Assembly (NCBI RefSeq): GCF_020509005.1
Contig: NC_063016.1
Span: 4,030,001 to 4,094,000 of the forward strand
Reading direction: 5' to 3'
From: Fulvia fulva
Taxonomy: Eukaryota > Ascomycota > Dothideomycetes > Mycosphaerellales > Mycosphaerellaceae
DNA length: 64,000 nucleotides
The notes under the pieces were generated by a model, which did no database searches, was not told where the DNA came from, and saw only the letters and a program-made list of their open reading frames with translations. Below, in pieces: positions 9,617-20,416 of the stretch. A program made the translations under genes and the position numbers. Numbering within the stretch: the stretch's first letter is position 1; every line of letters begins with the position of its first letter.

Positions 9617-10004
9617 TGCATGAATGGAATATCCATTCGTTCATAGTGGTCAGCGCGCATAGCCTTAGGTGCTTACTCACTTTGAGTTATTCAGGGAGCC
9701 AGTAGTATTCTGGGCATTGCTGATTTGTTCCAAGCCACGAATCTGCTCGCCGCTTCCGCCCATGTTCGATGCAGAACAACATCGTGCGATACTCCTGCTC
9801 GCTTTACGACTTGACCTCAGGAATCGGTCACGCTGCAAGATCATGATCGCGTGCAGTCGAGAAATATTGGAGCACGTGAGATAGCTTGGCATTGATGCTC
9901 AGCGACAAATCTTCACACCAGGACAGACCCGCGCCAAGCCCTATCGCTGCAGACCTCTATTTGGCACAGCGTGGCCATTCGTACCGAGACCTCTGCACAC
10001 GACC

Positions 10005-10909
10005 ATGGTATACGACTCGCCCAAGAAATGGCCGGCTCCGGACAATCGATTGATCTCATACCGGTTCTTCCTGCACTTCGCAGACTTCATAGACTACATC
10101 AGAGAAGGCGTCAAAGCAGCATATCCCGACGACACGGCCTATCCTTGGGTCACCATACGCACCGATCCTTGGTGGGAAGATACCCTCAAAAGGCTCGCCT
10201 GGCTATTTGGCGAGCTTGCGAGGGCATGCGCGCTCTCGCCAAAAGCAAGCAAAGATCTCAGCATCAGGTGGATTATCTTCAAATCTCCTTCGCTGGGATC
10301 TTCGCTGGGGTACAAAGCCCTCGGAGGCGATGGATCGCTCCAAGTCACCAAGATCTTGGATTGTGGGATGGTTATGGAAGCCTTCATGACCAGGACCTTG
10401 CTTAGTAAGAGGCCGATTGCACAGGGCTTGATTCGCGGTTGTGTTCTTGAGAGACTGCGGCTCGAGGTAGCACCGCTCCAGGTACGTTTCTGAAGGATAC
10501 CAGGCATCGAGCAGTGGCTTGGACTATGGTGGACCGTGCTAGACATGCGCTCCACAGCGTGCTCAATGTAAACCGTAGTCAGACACTGCATGCCACGTGG
10601 TTGTGGATTATGGCTAACACTCTTCTGTTTGTAGGAGGTACTTTACAGGCTGTGGTTCGTACGCAGCCGGCCGAAGCGCGCCATGTGCTGTCTGGACGCC
10701 AATCTGTTGGAAGGAACCCGTGAGCAACTGTCACGGGAGAACGTCTGCGGAAATGTATCAGGGATCATGACATGCACATCAGTCGATGGGAGCTACTTTG
10801 GTCCTTGGGAAGAACTAGAGTAGACAGCGCTCTGGGCTTCGAGCAGTGCGACTTGTCCGAACCTGACTATGGGTCTGACGATGACCTTACACCGAGCGAG
10901 GATTCTTGA
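10005..10909 (+). CDS. Orphan protein B, paralogue of the gene at 8800
   Basis: ATG at 10005 (MVYDSPKKWPAPDNR). Exon 1 is 10005-10481; intron 10482-10634 (GTACGT...TTTGTAG) keeps phase 0 into EVLYRLWFVRSRPKRA. The frame then either reads through to TAG at 10821-10823 or uses a GTGAGC donor at 10720 and an acceptor at 10823, joining exon 3 (10824-10909) in phase to give an acidic tail (LSEPDYGSDDDLTPSEDS) and 215 aa; I prefer the latter. Protein B aligns over most of its length with protein A, at low identity by eye. It is Trp-rich near DPWWEDTLKRLAWLF. No domain is recognised. The two genes are in direct orientation, 0.4 kb apart, consistent with an old tandem duplication. Confidence 0.55.
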
Positions 10910-12803
10910 TAAAAGATGTGGCCGCCGCACTCCACCGTTTGTAGCGGTTTCCGCCAGCGGAGAGTGCGCTAAGCACCTTCGACCTGGGTGATCTCAGTGG
11001 AGCAAGACGCGCGCTCCGCTGCGGTCTCTCGGCGGTTACTGCGCTGCAGTGTCTCCGCCTCCAGGATCAAGATCCAGTGGAGTCTTTCCAACAGCGGCCG
11101 ACTGTCCTGTCGAGAGCCCCTGGCGTGCTTCGACGGACACCATGAGCGAGGCTTCTGCTCGACCAAATCAGTGCGCGAGGGCCTTATGAGGACGACGATG
11201 ATAGGCCGGGAGAAAGCGCATTGCGGCATTCAAATCAGACCCCCTGAACACCGTCTTGATCCAAGATACAGATCAGCATCTCAGCCTGCCACCAAATTCT
11301 CCATGCGCACATGAAGCGCGGCTCATCTCCGGCACCACCTCTTTGCATCAATATAAGCCGCTAAGAACAATTTGCTTGCACCAATCAAGAAACCAGATCT
11401 CGACGTAAAGCTGACCCGCAGAAAACGTGCTGCGCAAACAAAAAGTTGCTGGTCTGCAGTAGGACTCGGTTCAATCCCCCGTGGATGCGAACTGTAAAAA
11501 TCAGAGAGTAAATTGCCAGAGAATCCTTGACACAGTGCATTACTCAGGAGGGTGTTGAGATTGACGACGTTTCTTGTCCCTGCTATCTTGTTACAAGGTA
11601 GTAGGTCTTCTTTTGCACTTTTTGCAGGTGGTGGAGGTGGACGTGGGCAGAATGTGTTTTGATGTCGGCAGCCAGCAGCGGTGGTGATGGTGTGGTCACT
11701 CTGGCATGCTGTCGCGTTAGCATACGTCCCTCCAGACCGCATCATAAAAGTAAGACTGGTGTAACGACCATATCAGACAAACCATGTATCTTTATGCAAC
11801 ACCGTGCCGCAGCACTCAGTGCCGAGTGAAGTTTTGCTCATCAAAGGGTGATCGAAGGGTTTAGGCGTTTGATGCTACTCACACATGACCATTCTACTGC
11901 CGACAGGCGTGGAAAAGTGCTCCTGCACATATCCCACACCTCGTACCGAGTGCTCGACAAGGGCTCGCCAAAGCCAATAGTGGCACAGTAGCGTAGCACA
12001 TCCCGCCATTGACTATGCTACGCTACCAGCTCATTTGCCTTCAGAACATCCTATGTGACTGCATATTCCGCGTCCTCTCCGCGTCCTTGTGCTCATGTGA
12101 TCCCGTCCAGAACGTGATCAAGGTGGTCTGTGACAGTGCACCATCTTTAGGCCGGCTGCGATGGAGGAGTACATGAGTACTGATAATAGGCCATGTTCTT
12201 CTAGTGATGTTGTTGCAGCGATGAGCGATGAAGCTTCCCAAGAAGAAGATTCGTGTCTCAACTTCCGCCAAGTTGATCGACATTCTCCTCAATACCCCAT
12301 CCTGGCATTGAAGCATGAACCCCACCTTCTTTCACCCAGCCTCTCACGTGAGGGGAATGTAATGTCACAGCACGTCCTTCACACCACGCGACATCTGCAA
12401 TGCACCAGCGCACTAGCGGCTCTAAGCCAAGTCGTTGTCATGAGCATGGCTCAGGAAACGGTCCCCAGAGCTCGTGTCATCAACCAGCCAAGTCATATCT
12501 GGAGGGTTCATGCTGGTGAAACGTCCAGGTCGCCACATTTCACTCAAATTCTTTTGTTCGGATCTAAAACTACATCGAATACAGCTATCGTGCAGAATGG
12601 AAGGATACCCCAATGGCAACATCACATAGATCTGTTGTCATTGAAGTCGTGTCTACGTACCATACGTGCCTCGCGACGCAACCCAGTCGCTTGCTCACTG
12701 CAGTGTGATGCCCATGCCGGATAAGCCAACTATTTGTGTGTGCGCAAGCTCTGGATTGCTAAAGGTTGAGGTGGTATGGCATCGCGGGTTGTGTTTGTCA
12801 AAT
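10910..12803. other. Intergenic, no supported gene
   Basis: Several frames exist (10988-11314 plus, 11323-11745 minus, 12161-12724 plus), but none shows domain-like features, plausible splice structure or a paralogue. The stretch lies between the 3' ends of the orphan gene B and the RRM gene, so part is 3' UTR. Confidence 0.5.
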
Positions 12804-14055
12804 TTATGCGGTGGCAGTGTTGACGTTGGCGGAGCCCTCAGCAGTGGATGGCTGAGCATCGGTCTCGGCGGCACCCTCAATTGGAGCATTTGGGTCCTCG
12901 TCCTCCTTGCCTGGGCTATCGATCGCGACCTTAACGGCGATCTCGCGGCCCTCAATCTCCTTGCCGTTCATATCGTTGCATGCCTTCTGTTGCAGCTCTT
13001 CACTAGCGAGCGTAACGAAGCCGAAGCCACGACCCTTGCGAGGCTCGTTGCGTGCCTGAAGCTTGCGAACCATGAACTTGGGGATGGGTCGGAGGGCAAT
13101 CTTGGCGGAGGTTGGGGAGTAGTCGGCGAAGATCTCGAGAAGCTAGCGATTGGTCAGTGGGTTGTAAGGACGACATATATGAAGGCATTGACTTACGCGC
13201 TCCTCACGAAGGTCGTAAGGCAGGTTAGCGACCATGATCTTCGTCTTGCTGGCAACACCGTCTTCTGGTGGTCCGCGCTGCTTGCGTGGCTCGCGTGCAT
13301 CAGTCTTTCCGCCCTTTTTTGCATTGAGGGTAAGAGCATCCTCGGCGCCGTTCTCAGTGGTAAGCGCCTCGTTGGTGGTGGCGGTGAGCGGGTTCACCTG
13401 TCCTGGAACATTGGTAGGTCCGGTGGTGCCGTTGGCGTTCTGTCCCTCTTCGCCGTTCTCGCCGTCCTTCTTGCCACGGCCACCGCGAGCGGCACGGCCT
13501 CCACGTCCACGGCCGCGGCCACGTCCACGGGTCGATGAGCGGCGACGCTGTTGACCCTCGCCGGCCTCGGCATTCTCGTTGTTGGCGGGTGCGGCGGAGC
13601 CAGCTGGCTCAGGCTTGCGGGCGAGCTGAACGGAGACCTTACGGTCCAGGATGGTCTTGCCGTTCAGGTCGTTGATGGCACGCTCAGCCTCAGACGGCGT
13701 CGATACGTCAACAAAGGCGTAGCCGACTGGGCGAGTGGTGCGCGGGTTGGTGGGGATTGACGTAGTTTCGCTGTTGTCGTGTGTTAGTGCGTACTCTTGC
13801 TCTTTCTGCCATTTAAGGTTGTACGTACACAAGGTACTCCTTGAAGAATTCCTTCAACTCTCCCTCGGTGGTCGCGTACGCGAGGTTTCCGATGTACAGT
13901 CTCCTGCCCTCGGCGGCACTGGCGATGACGGCCTCGTTCTGCGAGGCGTTGATGGGCTTGTCGCCGCCAGCGCCGACAGAAGCGCCTTCAGCAGTGGCGC
14001 TTGGCTCGTTGAGGGTGGTGTTTGCCATTTGGGCGGTAGCAGCTTCGACGCTCAT
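12804..14055 (-). CDS. RNA-binding protein with two RRMs and an RGG-rich linker
   Basis: Three exons: 14055-13829, 13770-13197, 13142-12804 (introns of 58 and 54 bp, GTGTAC/GTACGT-region and GTAAGT donors), 379 aa. RRM1 (about residues 48-130) has RNP2-like LYIGNLAY and RNP1-like VGYAFVDV; splicing restores EYLVETTSIP across intron 1. Residues about 150-180 are RGRGRGRGRGGRAARGG-type, followed by a Gly/Asn-rich segment. RRM2 (from about residue 245) begins IMVANLPYDL and has RNP1 KGRGFGFVTL. Such two-RRM/RGG proteins act in mRNA processing or export in fungi; the precise orthologue is not certain. It is divergent from TAH18, with about 0.7 kb between the starts. Long plus-strand frames across it are antisense shadows. 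Confidence 0.88.
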
Positions 14056-14750
14056 GGTTGCGGTGGTTGATGACACGAAGTGTACTGTGGAGGGGTCTGG
14101 GTGGGTGGAGTACTTCGGTTGGTGAAGTACTTCGTGTGTGGATTGAGGACCGCCGGTTGTGGTGGAAACAGAAGATTGACAAGCTGCTCACATGTGCATG
14201 TCAGTCATGTGCGCCGGCGGATGTGAGAGGGTCATATCGCGTGGCAGCTGGGAGTGCTGCAGGGGGAGACTCACGGAGAGCTGGATCTGGCTAGCTACGT
14301 GGCCGGTGGGTTGTGATGGATTGTGGTGTTTGGGTGAACGATGACTTGACTGTGTTGTTGATCGGGAGAAGGCCGCAAAAGGGAGAAGCTGGAGGTAGGC
14401 GTCGCCAAAATCCCGTCGACGCCAAGCATTCCTGCCTCCATTCGCCTCACCTCCTGCCCCTGCATTACACGCATTACACCTCCTCTTGGCTCTTGCCACA
14501 CGGTCAACACAGCATGTGCAGCTGAGGCAGCTGAGGCAGTTGCCATCGACACCGCTCGGTCTCAATGCAGCTGTCGCCGCCCATCGCGCCCGATATCCTC
14601 AATGGCAAGGGAAGGCCACCTGCAGCCATCGGCGAGTTCGGAGGTGACGACTGACGCACGGTATGCCGACATCTCATGATGCCTCGAAACTTGTCTACAT
14701 ATTTCTTCATCTCACATCTCTCATGTTTCCATGTCTGATTCCTCTCCAGC
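14056..14750. promoter_or_regulatory. Shared 5' region of RRM gene and TAH18
   Basis: The divergent starts at 14055 (minus) and 14751 (plus) are about 700 bp apart. The stretch includes a purine-rich patch (14360-14400) and a repeated GAGGCAGCT element at 14525-14540. No TATA box is clear; a 5'-UTR intron on either side is possible but unproven. Confidence 0.45.
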
Positions 14751-16661
14751 ATGGCTCCCCTTCTGCCTTCACGCACTGCTCTAGTCCTCTACGGATCTGA
14801 GACGGGCAACGCTCAAGATGTAGCAGAAGAAGTAGGCTGCATGGCCGAAAGACTACGCTTCGATACCACGGTACTCGATCTGGACTCGGTGCAGCTGAAG
14901 GATATCACCAAGCCGACTGTTGTGATCTTTGCACTCTCCACCACGGGACAAGGTGAGATGCCGCAAAACGCACGTGCATTCTGGCAGAAGCTGTTGAGTA
15001 GCGCTTTGACGCCTGGCATCATGCGTAAGGTGCACTTTACTTCATTTGGTCTTGGAGACAGCTCTTACGCGCAGTACAATGTGGCGCATCGTATGCTTCA
15101 TGGCCGTCTGGTGCAGCTCGGGGCCAAGCCTTTTTGCGAGCGTGGCGAAGGTAACGAGCAGCATCCCGAAGGGCACAGTGCTGGCTTCAGGGAATGGATT
15201 GTGACACTACGGTCCACCGTATTAGACTGTTTCCCTCTCCCGGATGGGACCGAACCAGTACCTGATGATGTGTTCATCGAGCCGAAGTGGAAGCTAGATC
15301 TTGAGCTGGAGGCGAATGGCAATGGAACGGAGTCAGGCAGCGGTACCGGCGATGACTCCAACGAACTACCGTCTACACAGCTCCTGCCTGTTCGTGACGC
15401 ACATACTACAAGTATAGAGCGCAACGAACGCATCACCGCGAAGGATCACTTCCAGGACGTGAGGCTGCTAGATCTGCGAGTACAAGAAGCGGTGTCCTAT
15501 GGCCCAGGTGCTGTAGCAGTGGTGTACCCAAAGAACTTCCCATGCGATGTCAACTCCTTCATTGATCTTATGGGATGGCAGAACGTCGCAGATAAGCCAC
15601 TGAGGCTAGTGACCAGCGACTCAAGAGCAGGCGAAGCGACATCGACACCATCGCCACTCCGATATCTAGACCTCTCCAGCAGTTCATTGACCATCAGATG
15701 GCTTCTCGAGAATGTACTCGACATCATGTCGATACCTCGAAGATCTTTTTTTGCTGGCTTGGCACATCTCGTGGGCGAAGATGACGAAGATGAGGCTTAT
15801 CAACGAGAACGGCTCCTGGAGTTGGCCAATCCTGAACTTATCGATGAGCTGTGGGACTACACCACTCGCCCAAAGCGCACAATCCTCGAGGCAATGACGG
15901 ACTTTACGCTGGTCAAGATTCCATGGCAGTACGCATTGTCAATACTGCCGATCATGCGTGGACGACAGTTCAGCATCGCCAGTGGTGGTGACCTTATACG
16001 AGACGATGAAGGCCGAACACGAATCCAACTACTGATAGCTATCGTGGATCCACCGAGTCCCATCATCAAGTATCGAAGGCGATATGGCGTCTGCACAAGA
16101 TATGTTACTGCACTCGAAGCCAAGCAACAGATTAAGATCGGAATTCACTCGGGGTATCTTGATGTGCAGCCGAGTGAGCTTCAGTCACCTGTGGTGATGG
16201 TGGGACCTGGTACCGGGCTTGCGCCAATGCGGTCCATGGCACATCAACGGCTTGCATGGGCGCGTGACGACAGCAAGCGATCGGCTCATTCCCTTGATGG
16301 CGACATGCTCTTCTTCGGTTGCAGGAGTGAGAACGCCGATTACTTCTTCCGCGACGAATGGGATCGATTTGCCACCAACGACGGCTTAGCAGTATGTACT
16401 GCATTCTCTCGAGACAAGGACAAGCCGAAGGAGTATGTGCAAGATCAGATTCGAGTCAATGGAAAGGCTGTTTGTGATGCGCTTGTGCGGAAGAATGGCA
16501 AGGTGTATGTTTGTGGTTCTTCTGGGAATATGCCGAAGGGTGTGAGGCAAGCACTTTTGGATGTCTTGGTTGAGCATAAAGATGGCATGAGCATGGAGGA
16601 GGCGGAAACGTATCTGGACCTCATGGAGAAGAATGGGAGGTACAAGCAGGAGACTTGGTAG
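14751..16661 (+). CDS. tah18: NADPH-dependent diflavin oxidoreductase (cytosolic Fe-S assembly)
   Basis: A single 636-codon exon starting with ATG in context AGCATGGCTCC. TAH18 passes electrons from NADPH through FAD and FMN to DRE2 in cytosolic iron-sulfur cluster assembly. Visible parts: an N-terminal flavodoxin domain (residues about 9-155, FMN loop YGSETGNAQD, then STTGQGEMP and FGLGDSSY); an FAD-binding domain with RQFSIAS near residue 404; and NADPH-binding motifs GPGTGLAPMRS (about 485), FFGCRSENADYF (about 520) and VYVCGSSGNMPKGV (about 585). It ends in an aromatic residue (ETW), as reductases of this class do. Length is normal for the family (about 600-640). No intron is needed. Confidence 0.96.
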   Translation: MAPLLPSRTALVLYGSETGNAQDVAEEVGCMAERLRFDTTVLDLDSVQLKDITKPTVVIFALSTTGQGEMPQNARAFWQKLLSSALTPGIMRKVHFTSFGLGDSSYAQYNVAHRMLHGRLVQLGAKPFCERGEGNEQHPEGHSAGFREWIVTLRSTVLDCFPLPDGTEPVPDDVFIEPKWKLDLELEANGNGTESGSGTGDDSNELPSTQLLPVRDAHTTSIERNERITAKDHFQDVRLLDLRVQEAVSYGPGAVAVVYPKNFPCDVNSFIDLMGWQNVADKPLRLVTSDSRAGEATSTPSPLRYLDLSSSSLTIRWLLENVLDIMSIPRRSFFAGLAHLVGEDDEDEAYQRERLLELANPELIDELWDYTTRPKRTILEAMTDFTLVKIPWQYALSILPIMRGRQFSIASGGDLIRDDEGRTRIQLLIAIVDPPSPIIKYRRRYGVCTRYVTALEAKQQIKIGIHSGYLDVQPSELQSPVVMVGPGTGLAPMRSMAHQRLAWARDDSKRSAHSLDGDMLFFGCRSENADYFFRDEWDRFATNDGLAVCTAFSRDKDKPKEYVQDQIRVNGKAVCDALVRKNGKVYVCGSSGNMPKGVRQALLDVLVEHKDGMSMEEAETYLDLMEKNGRYKQETW

Positions 16662-16922
16662 CTATGCTCTTCGGCACACGGCCGATGTGATGGGAAAAGA
16701 ATGGTACAGTCGTGCTTGGTGAAATACCGACGTGTCAAGCCGAATGAATGCAGCGCGGTCACAATAGGCGACAACAATTATGGACCCACAGTGCCTCACG
16801 GCGCATCACTTTCCGTACAGCACCCTCACTTCTGCGACAACTCGCCAACCCTCCAACAACCTTGAACCACTCTACAACCACCACATACATCACTCTGCAC
16901 CACAACGACCACCACTACAGAG

Positions 16923-17891
16923 ATGACTACCGACATTGACACCCTCCCAAGCACCCAGGACATCACCCACAATGTGTAAGTCGTTCTGTCAACTCACATG
17001 CGATATGAACAACCACTTACGTATGACCACAGCGACGACCACTATGGCTTGACTGTGCGCATCAGCATCGGCAAAGGTGCGAACGCCAAGGTTTTCGACG
17101 TCCATCGCGGTGTGCTGCAGTTCTATCCTGGGTACTTCCGCACAGCGATCAAGAATATTGACGATGGCAAATTCTCCGAAGGCGTCAACGGCACGTGCAC
17201 AAGCGTCAACAGATAGCACCAGGACTCAGCTAACGACATCATCAGATGTGATCACGCTCCCGGAGGACGACCAGACGGCATTCACCCTCTTCAGACGCTG
17301 GCTATATGCACCAGGACGTCGTATGACTGCGCCAGCAGCGATCCTGCGGCATGAGTACAAGAACTTCGACTACGACACATTAGCCAAATTATGGTGCTTC
17401 GCCGCACTGCGTATCATCCCAATGCTTCAAAACCGAGCCATCGACCTCATCATTGCAAAAATGGCAGCGGGCGACAAGATGTCGACCTCAACCCTTCGTC
17501 ACGTCTCCACCGAATCGAGTAACGACTCTCCATTGCGGAAGCTTGTTGTCTTCTACAATGCTCACCACCAATGCTTCGAGATGAGCGATGACATGAAGAA
17601 GGATGAGCTCAGCAGTGACGGATGGTTTGGCAAGTTCAGCACCGAGACCATGCTTGAGCGTGCCACGGGCCTGCCAGTCGATACTACCTCGTACCGCAAC
17701 CAGGCCGCCACCTGGTTCAGGTGTACCTACCATGTTCACGAGAGGGGTGCCAAGTGTGGCTCGATGGGCTGGAACCAGTCTTGAGCTCATACACATACTT
17801 GGCCCATACAAAGTGTGCCGACTCACAAGTCGTATCACACAGCTGTTACTCTTGGACTGAGGACCCCGAGGAGGCTGACAACTTCTGGTAG
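16923..17891 (+). CDS. BTB/POZ-domain protein
   Basis: Exons: 16923-16975, 17033-17190, 17246-17753 and probably 17843-17891. Exon 1 encodes MTTDIDTLPSTQDITHN. The BTB fold follows: LTVRISIGKGANAKVFDVHRGVLQ, then FRTAI, then LPEDDQTAFTLFRRWLY, the usual core of fungal BTB proteins thought to act as CUL3 adaptors. Intron 2 (17191-17245) appears to use a GC donor with a CTAAC branch site. At the 3' end the frame can stop at 17784 (MGWNQS), or use donor GTGTGG at 17754 and acceptor at 17842 to end YSWTEDPEEADNFW at 17891; phase fits and the HVHERGA-x-C context favours the spliced form. The partner or substrate cannot be told from sequence. Confidence 0.75.
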
Positions 17892-18326
17892 TTCAGATGG
17901 CAAGTACTCGACTACCATAGGACTCTGACCAGCATGCGGAATCAAGGCGAACAAAATAAAGGAGGTGGATGCGGAATATGTGCAAGGGCCGGTAGTCCTC
18001 ATCAATCAAAGTCTTGCGGGTTTGGCACGCTGAAAGTCACGAAGGACATAGTCAGGTGTGTATCGCAGACCCTATACCTTACCGGTCGAAGCATTTAAAG
18101 TAGCTGCTCAGCCGCGGGATAACATCGTGCACTACCACACCTTTACAATCGGACGAATCACTTCTTAGCAGACCGGCCACAATGCCGCAACAGAGGAGGA
18201 GAAGGTCGCGGTGGCGGTCAACACTACTTGTGCTATGGTAAATGTTACTTCAGCAGCGTTGCTACCCTCCGAGGTCTCGCCTGTATACCACTCTCATTCA
18301 CAGTGGCCTTTGTGAGACGAACATTG
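17892..18326. other. Convergent 3' intergenic region
   Basis: Lies between the BTB gene (plus) and the membrane-protein gene (minus stop at 18327). Nothing recognised. Confidence 0.5.
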
Positions 18327-19034
18327 TTACTGCTTCTTCTCATGAACCGCCATCTCCTCCGACACCAAAATGCTCAAGACGACCGCTGCCAAGCCCACCG
18401 TCAATACCACGCCGTAGACCTCCATGCCTTCGGTAGATCCCACCCATGCTGCGAATGCTACCACACCAGCCAATTTCAAAGGCACCCCGGACCGATCGAA
18501 GAATTTGACCCCGTCCTCCTTCTTCGCGGCGCTGGCCGTGGTCTTGAGGACAGTTCCTTCCTTGGAAGATACCTTCTTCGAAGATACCTTCTTGCCCATA
18601 GGACTGCGGACATGTCAGTAAAGTCGCGATCACAGCGGCCGACAGAGAAAGTCCACGTACCCAGCCTTCAGCTCCCTCAGCTTCTCCTCAAGCCATATGT
18701 CGGCGATGGCCTGCATCGTTTGAACTTGGTAAAGTTGAGCCGTCAGGCCCAACATGTCCAACTTTATCGCCCCGACCTCATCCATGGTAGCCTCGATCTT
18801 GTCTTCAACAGTGCACAAGGCTTTGCTCATGAGCCCCTTCGTTGGCTTCGTAAGCTTGCTCCTGTAGCTCGGGAACGGAATACCGCCTGCGTTGCTCTCA
18901 CCGATCGCGCTCGTGTTGCTCCGACCGGCGCTGTCGTTGGCGGCCTCAATAGTTGGAGTGAAGAGTGGCGTCAGGATGGCTGAGCTGGCGGAAGAAGTCA
19001 CGTCGATCTCGTTCTTGCGGAGTTTTTTCGGCAT
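18327..19034 (-). CDS. Hypothetical protein with C-terminal membrane segments
   Basis: ATG at 19034 lies in a Kozak-like GCCACCATGCC context. Exon 1 is 19034-18661, intron 18660-18604 (GTACGT...CCGCAG, 57 bp), exon 2 18603-18327, in phase, for 216 aa. The N-terminal half is polar and basic (MPKKLRKNEID); residues about 80-125 look helical (VEDKIEATMDEVGAIKLDML), ending in IADIWLEEKLRELKAG. The C-terminal quarter has two hydrophobic segments (KLAGVVAFAAWVG and YGVVLTVGLAAVVLSILV) and a short basic-acidic tail (EEMAVHEKKQ). Such a layout suggests a membrane protein anchored at its C terminus. No family recognised. Confidence 0.6.
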
Positions 19035-20416
19035 GGTGGCAGGATTTCCAAACTTGGTGTTGGCGAATGCCCCAGTTGCCTCAGCTGTCAGAACTGGCTT
19101 TGCGGTTCTGGAGGACAACGTGTTGTGTGGCCTGGACTGCCTGACTTTTTTGGCAATTAAGAAGATGTGAAAGGTAAGAAGGCAAGAGCGAACACTTTAA
19201 GACGACCATAGGCTCGCCTTTGAGATACCCACCACCCACCAACCTCCTCAGGCAACTCAAACAGGCACCACACCGCTCATAGTGTCTAGCATCATGACAA
19301 CGACCTCTCCTTCGGGAACACGCATCAGCACCTGATTCAAAACCGCTACTTGGTTTGTCCGTCAAAGAAACCGCATCAAAGCTCATCTCCGGCCCACTTC
19401 CGATGGCGCGGATGGATGCATGAAGCCGTCTTGCATGCAAACAGTGCTGGTCAGACCGCCCAATGAACTTCCGAACCTGGTTTGGTGGCGTTCGCTCACT
19501 TTAGCGGTCGAGATTACTTCGTGCGAGTGTGACGTTTGGGAGCATGTGAAAGCCAAGTTCCGTGCAGCCATTGCGATCGTTCGGTACGGGCTGACCTGGA
19601 CGTTCAGAGCTATTAATTATATCTGTATGAGCTACACTAGCCAGCCAGCCAGCCAGCCATGCTCTTCGCCGGCAAGGCAGTATCAGCCAAAGTACCTCTC
19701 ACGACACACTTCCCACGCACGCCAAACGTGCTTCCTCAGACATGCTTCGTACACTCTCACCAGCTAGCTAGCTAGTTACAGTCTTCATCTCAGAGTGATG
19801 GTATGATGCTTTGCTTTTCTGGTGATACACACAACACATTTTCCAACACAGAACAAAAAAAGCAGCATCAACCCATAGGGGTATCTCAACACCCGTCCAC
19901 GCTCGAAGTAAACCCCAGAATTGTGCATTCCCATCCATCCCTTTTTGGTGGTAGTGATTCTCTCTTATTTCCCGCCGTGTCGAATGTACTGTGGTCGATG
20001 GTGATTACAAAGGAAAAAGGCCATACATAACAAATGTGTTGTAAATGCATCCGCAAAGAACGATTCGCTCGCTCGCTGTAACGCCTGCCTCTCCACCTGC
20101 GAAACCCAAAGCAATGCGAATGTGTGATCCTCCATGTGCATCCATGCCAGTCTAGTGGTATTGGTGTAGCTTTTGCATAGCTAAAGAGGTTGGCGAACGT
20201 CATGCTGTACATCTATAATTCGTGCGCCCTGCTTCATGCTCCCGGAGCGTGGCTGTGTCTAAGCAGTCTGGCTGGAGCGATTTCTGGTTGCATGATAACG
20301 GAAGGCGACTGCTGTTTCGGCTGCAATAGAGAGCCGAATGGGTATCTCAATAATCCTTGTCAGAAGTGATCGCTGTGATGCCGAGTCGTGAAGCTGGGCT
20401 GTTAATGCTCGCCACA
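19035..20416. other. Intergenic, 3' region of the phosphatase gene
   Basis: No supported gene. Contains (CCAG)n at 19639-19658 and (CTAG)n at 19762-19775. The part nearest 20416 is probably the 3' UTR of the minus-strand phosphatase. Confidence 0.5.
19639..19658. repeat. (CCAG)n microsatellite
   Basis: Five tandem AGCC units in non-coding DNA. Confidence 0.9.

Noticed and set aside
11440..11500. tRNA-like B-box (GGTTCAATC at about 11469)
   Set aside because: The flanking five bases on each side do not pair as a T-stem and no matching A-box or acceptor stem was found.
11323..11745. 140-codon minus-strand frame
   Set aside because: Contains PRPPPPPAK but nothing else structured; no supporting splice or homology signal.
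12161..12724. 187-codon plus-strand frame
   Set aside because: Has an ATG but no domain, no paralogue and a composition like random translation; it lies in the 3' flank of the RRM gene.
12666..13538. 290-codon plus-strand frame
   Set aside because: Fully antisense to the RRM gene, whose domains and introns are clear; Leu/Val/Ala-rich translation is the shadow of GC-rich coding sequence.
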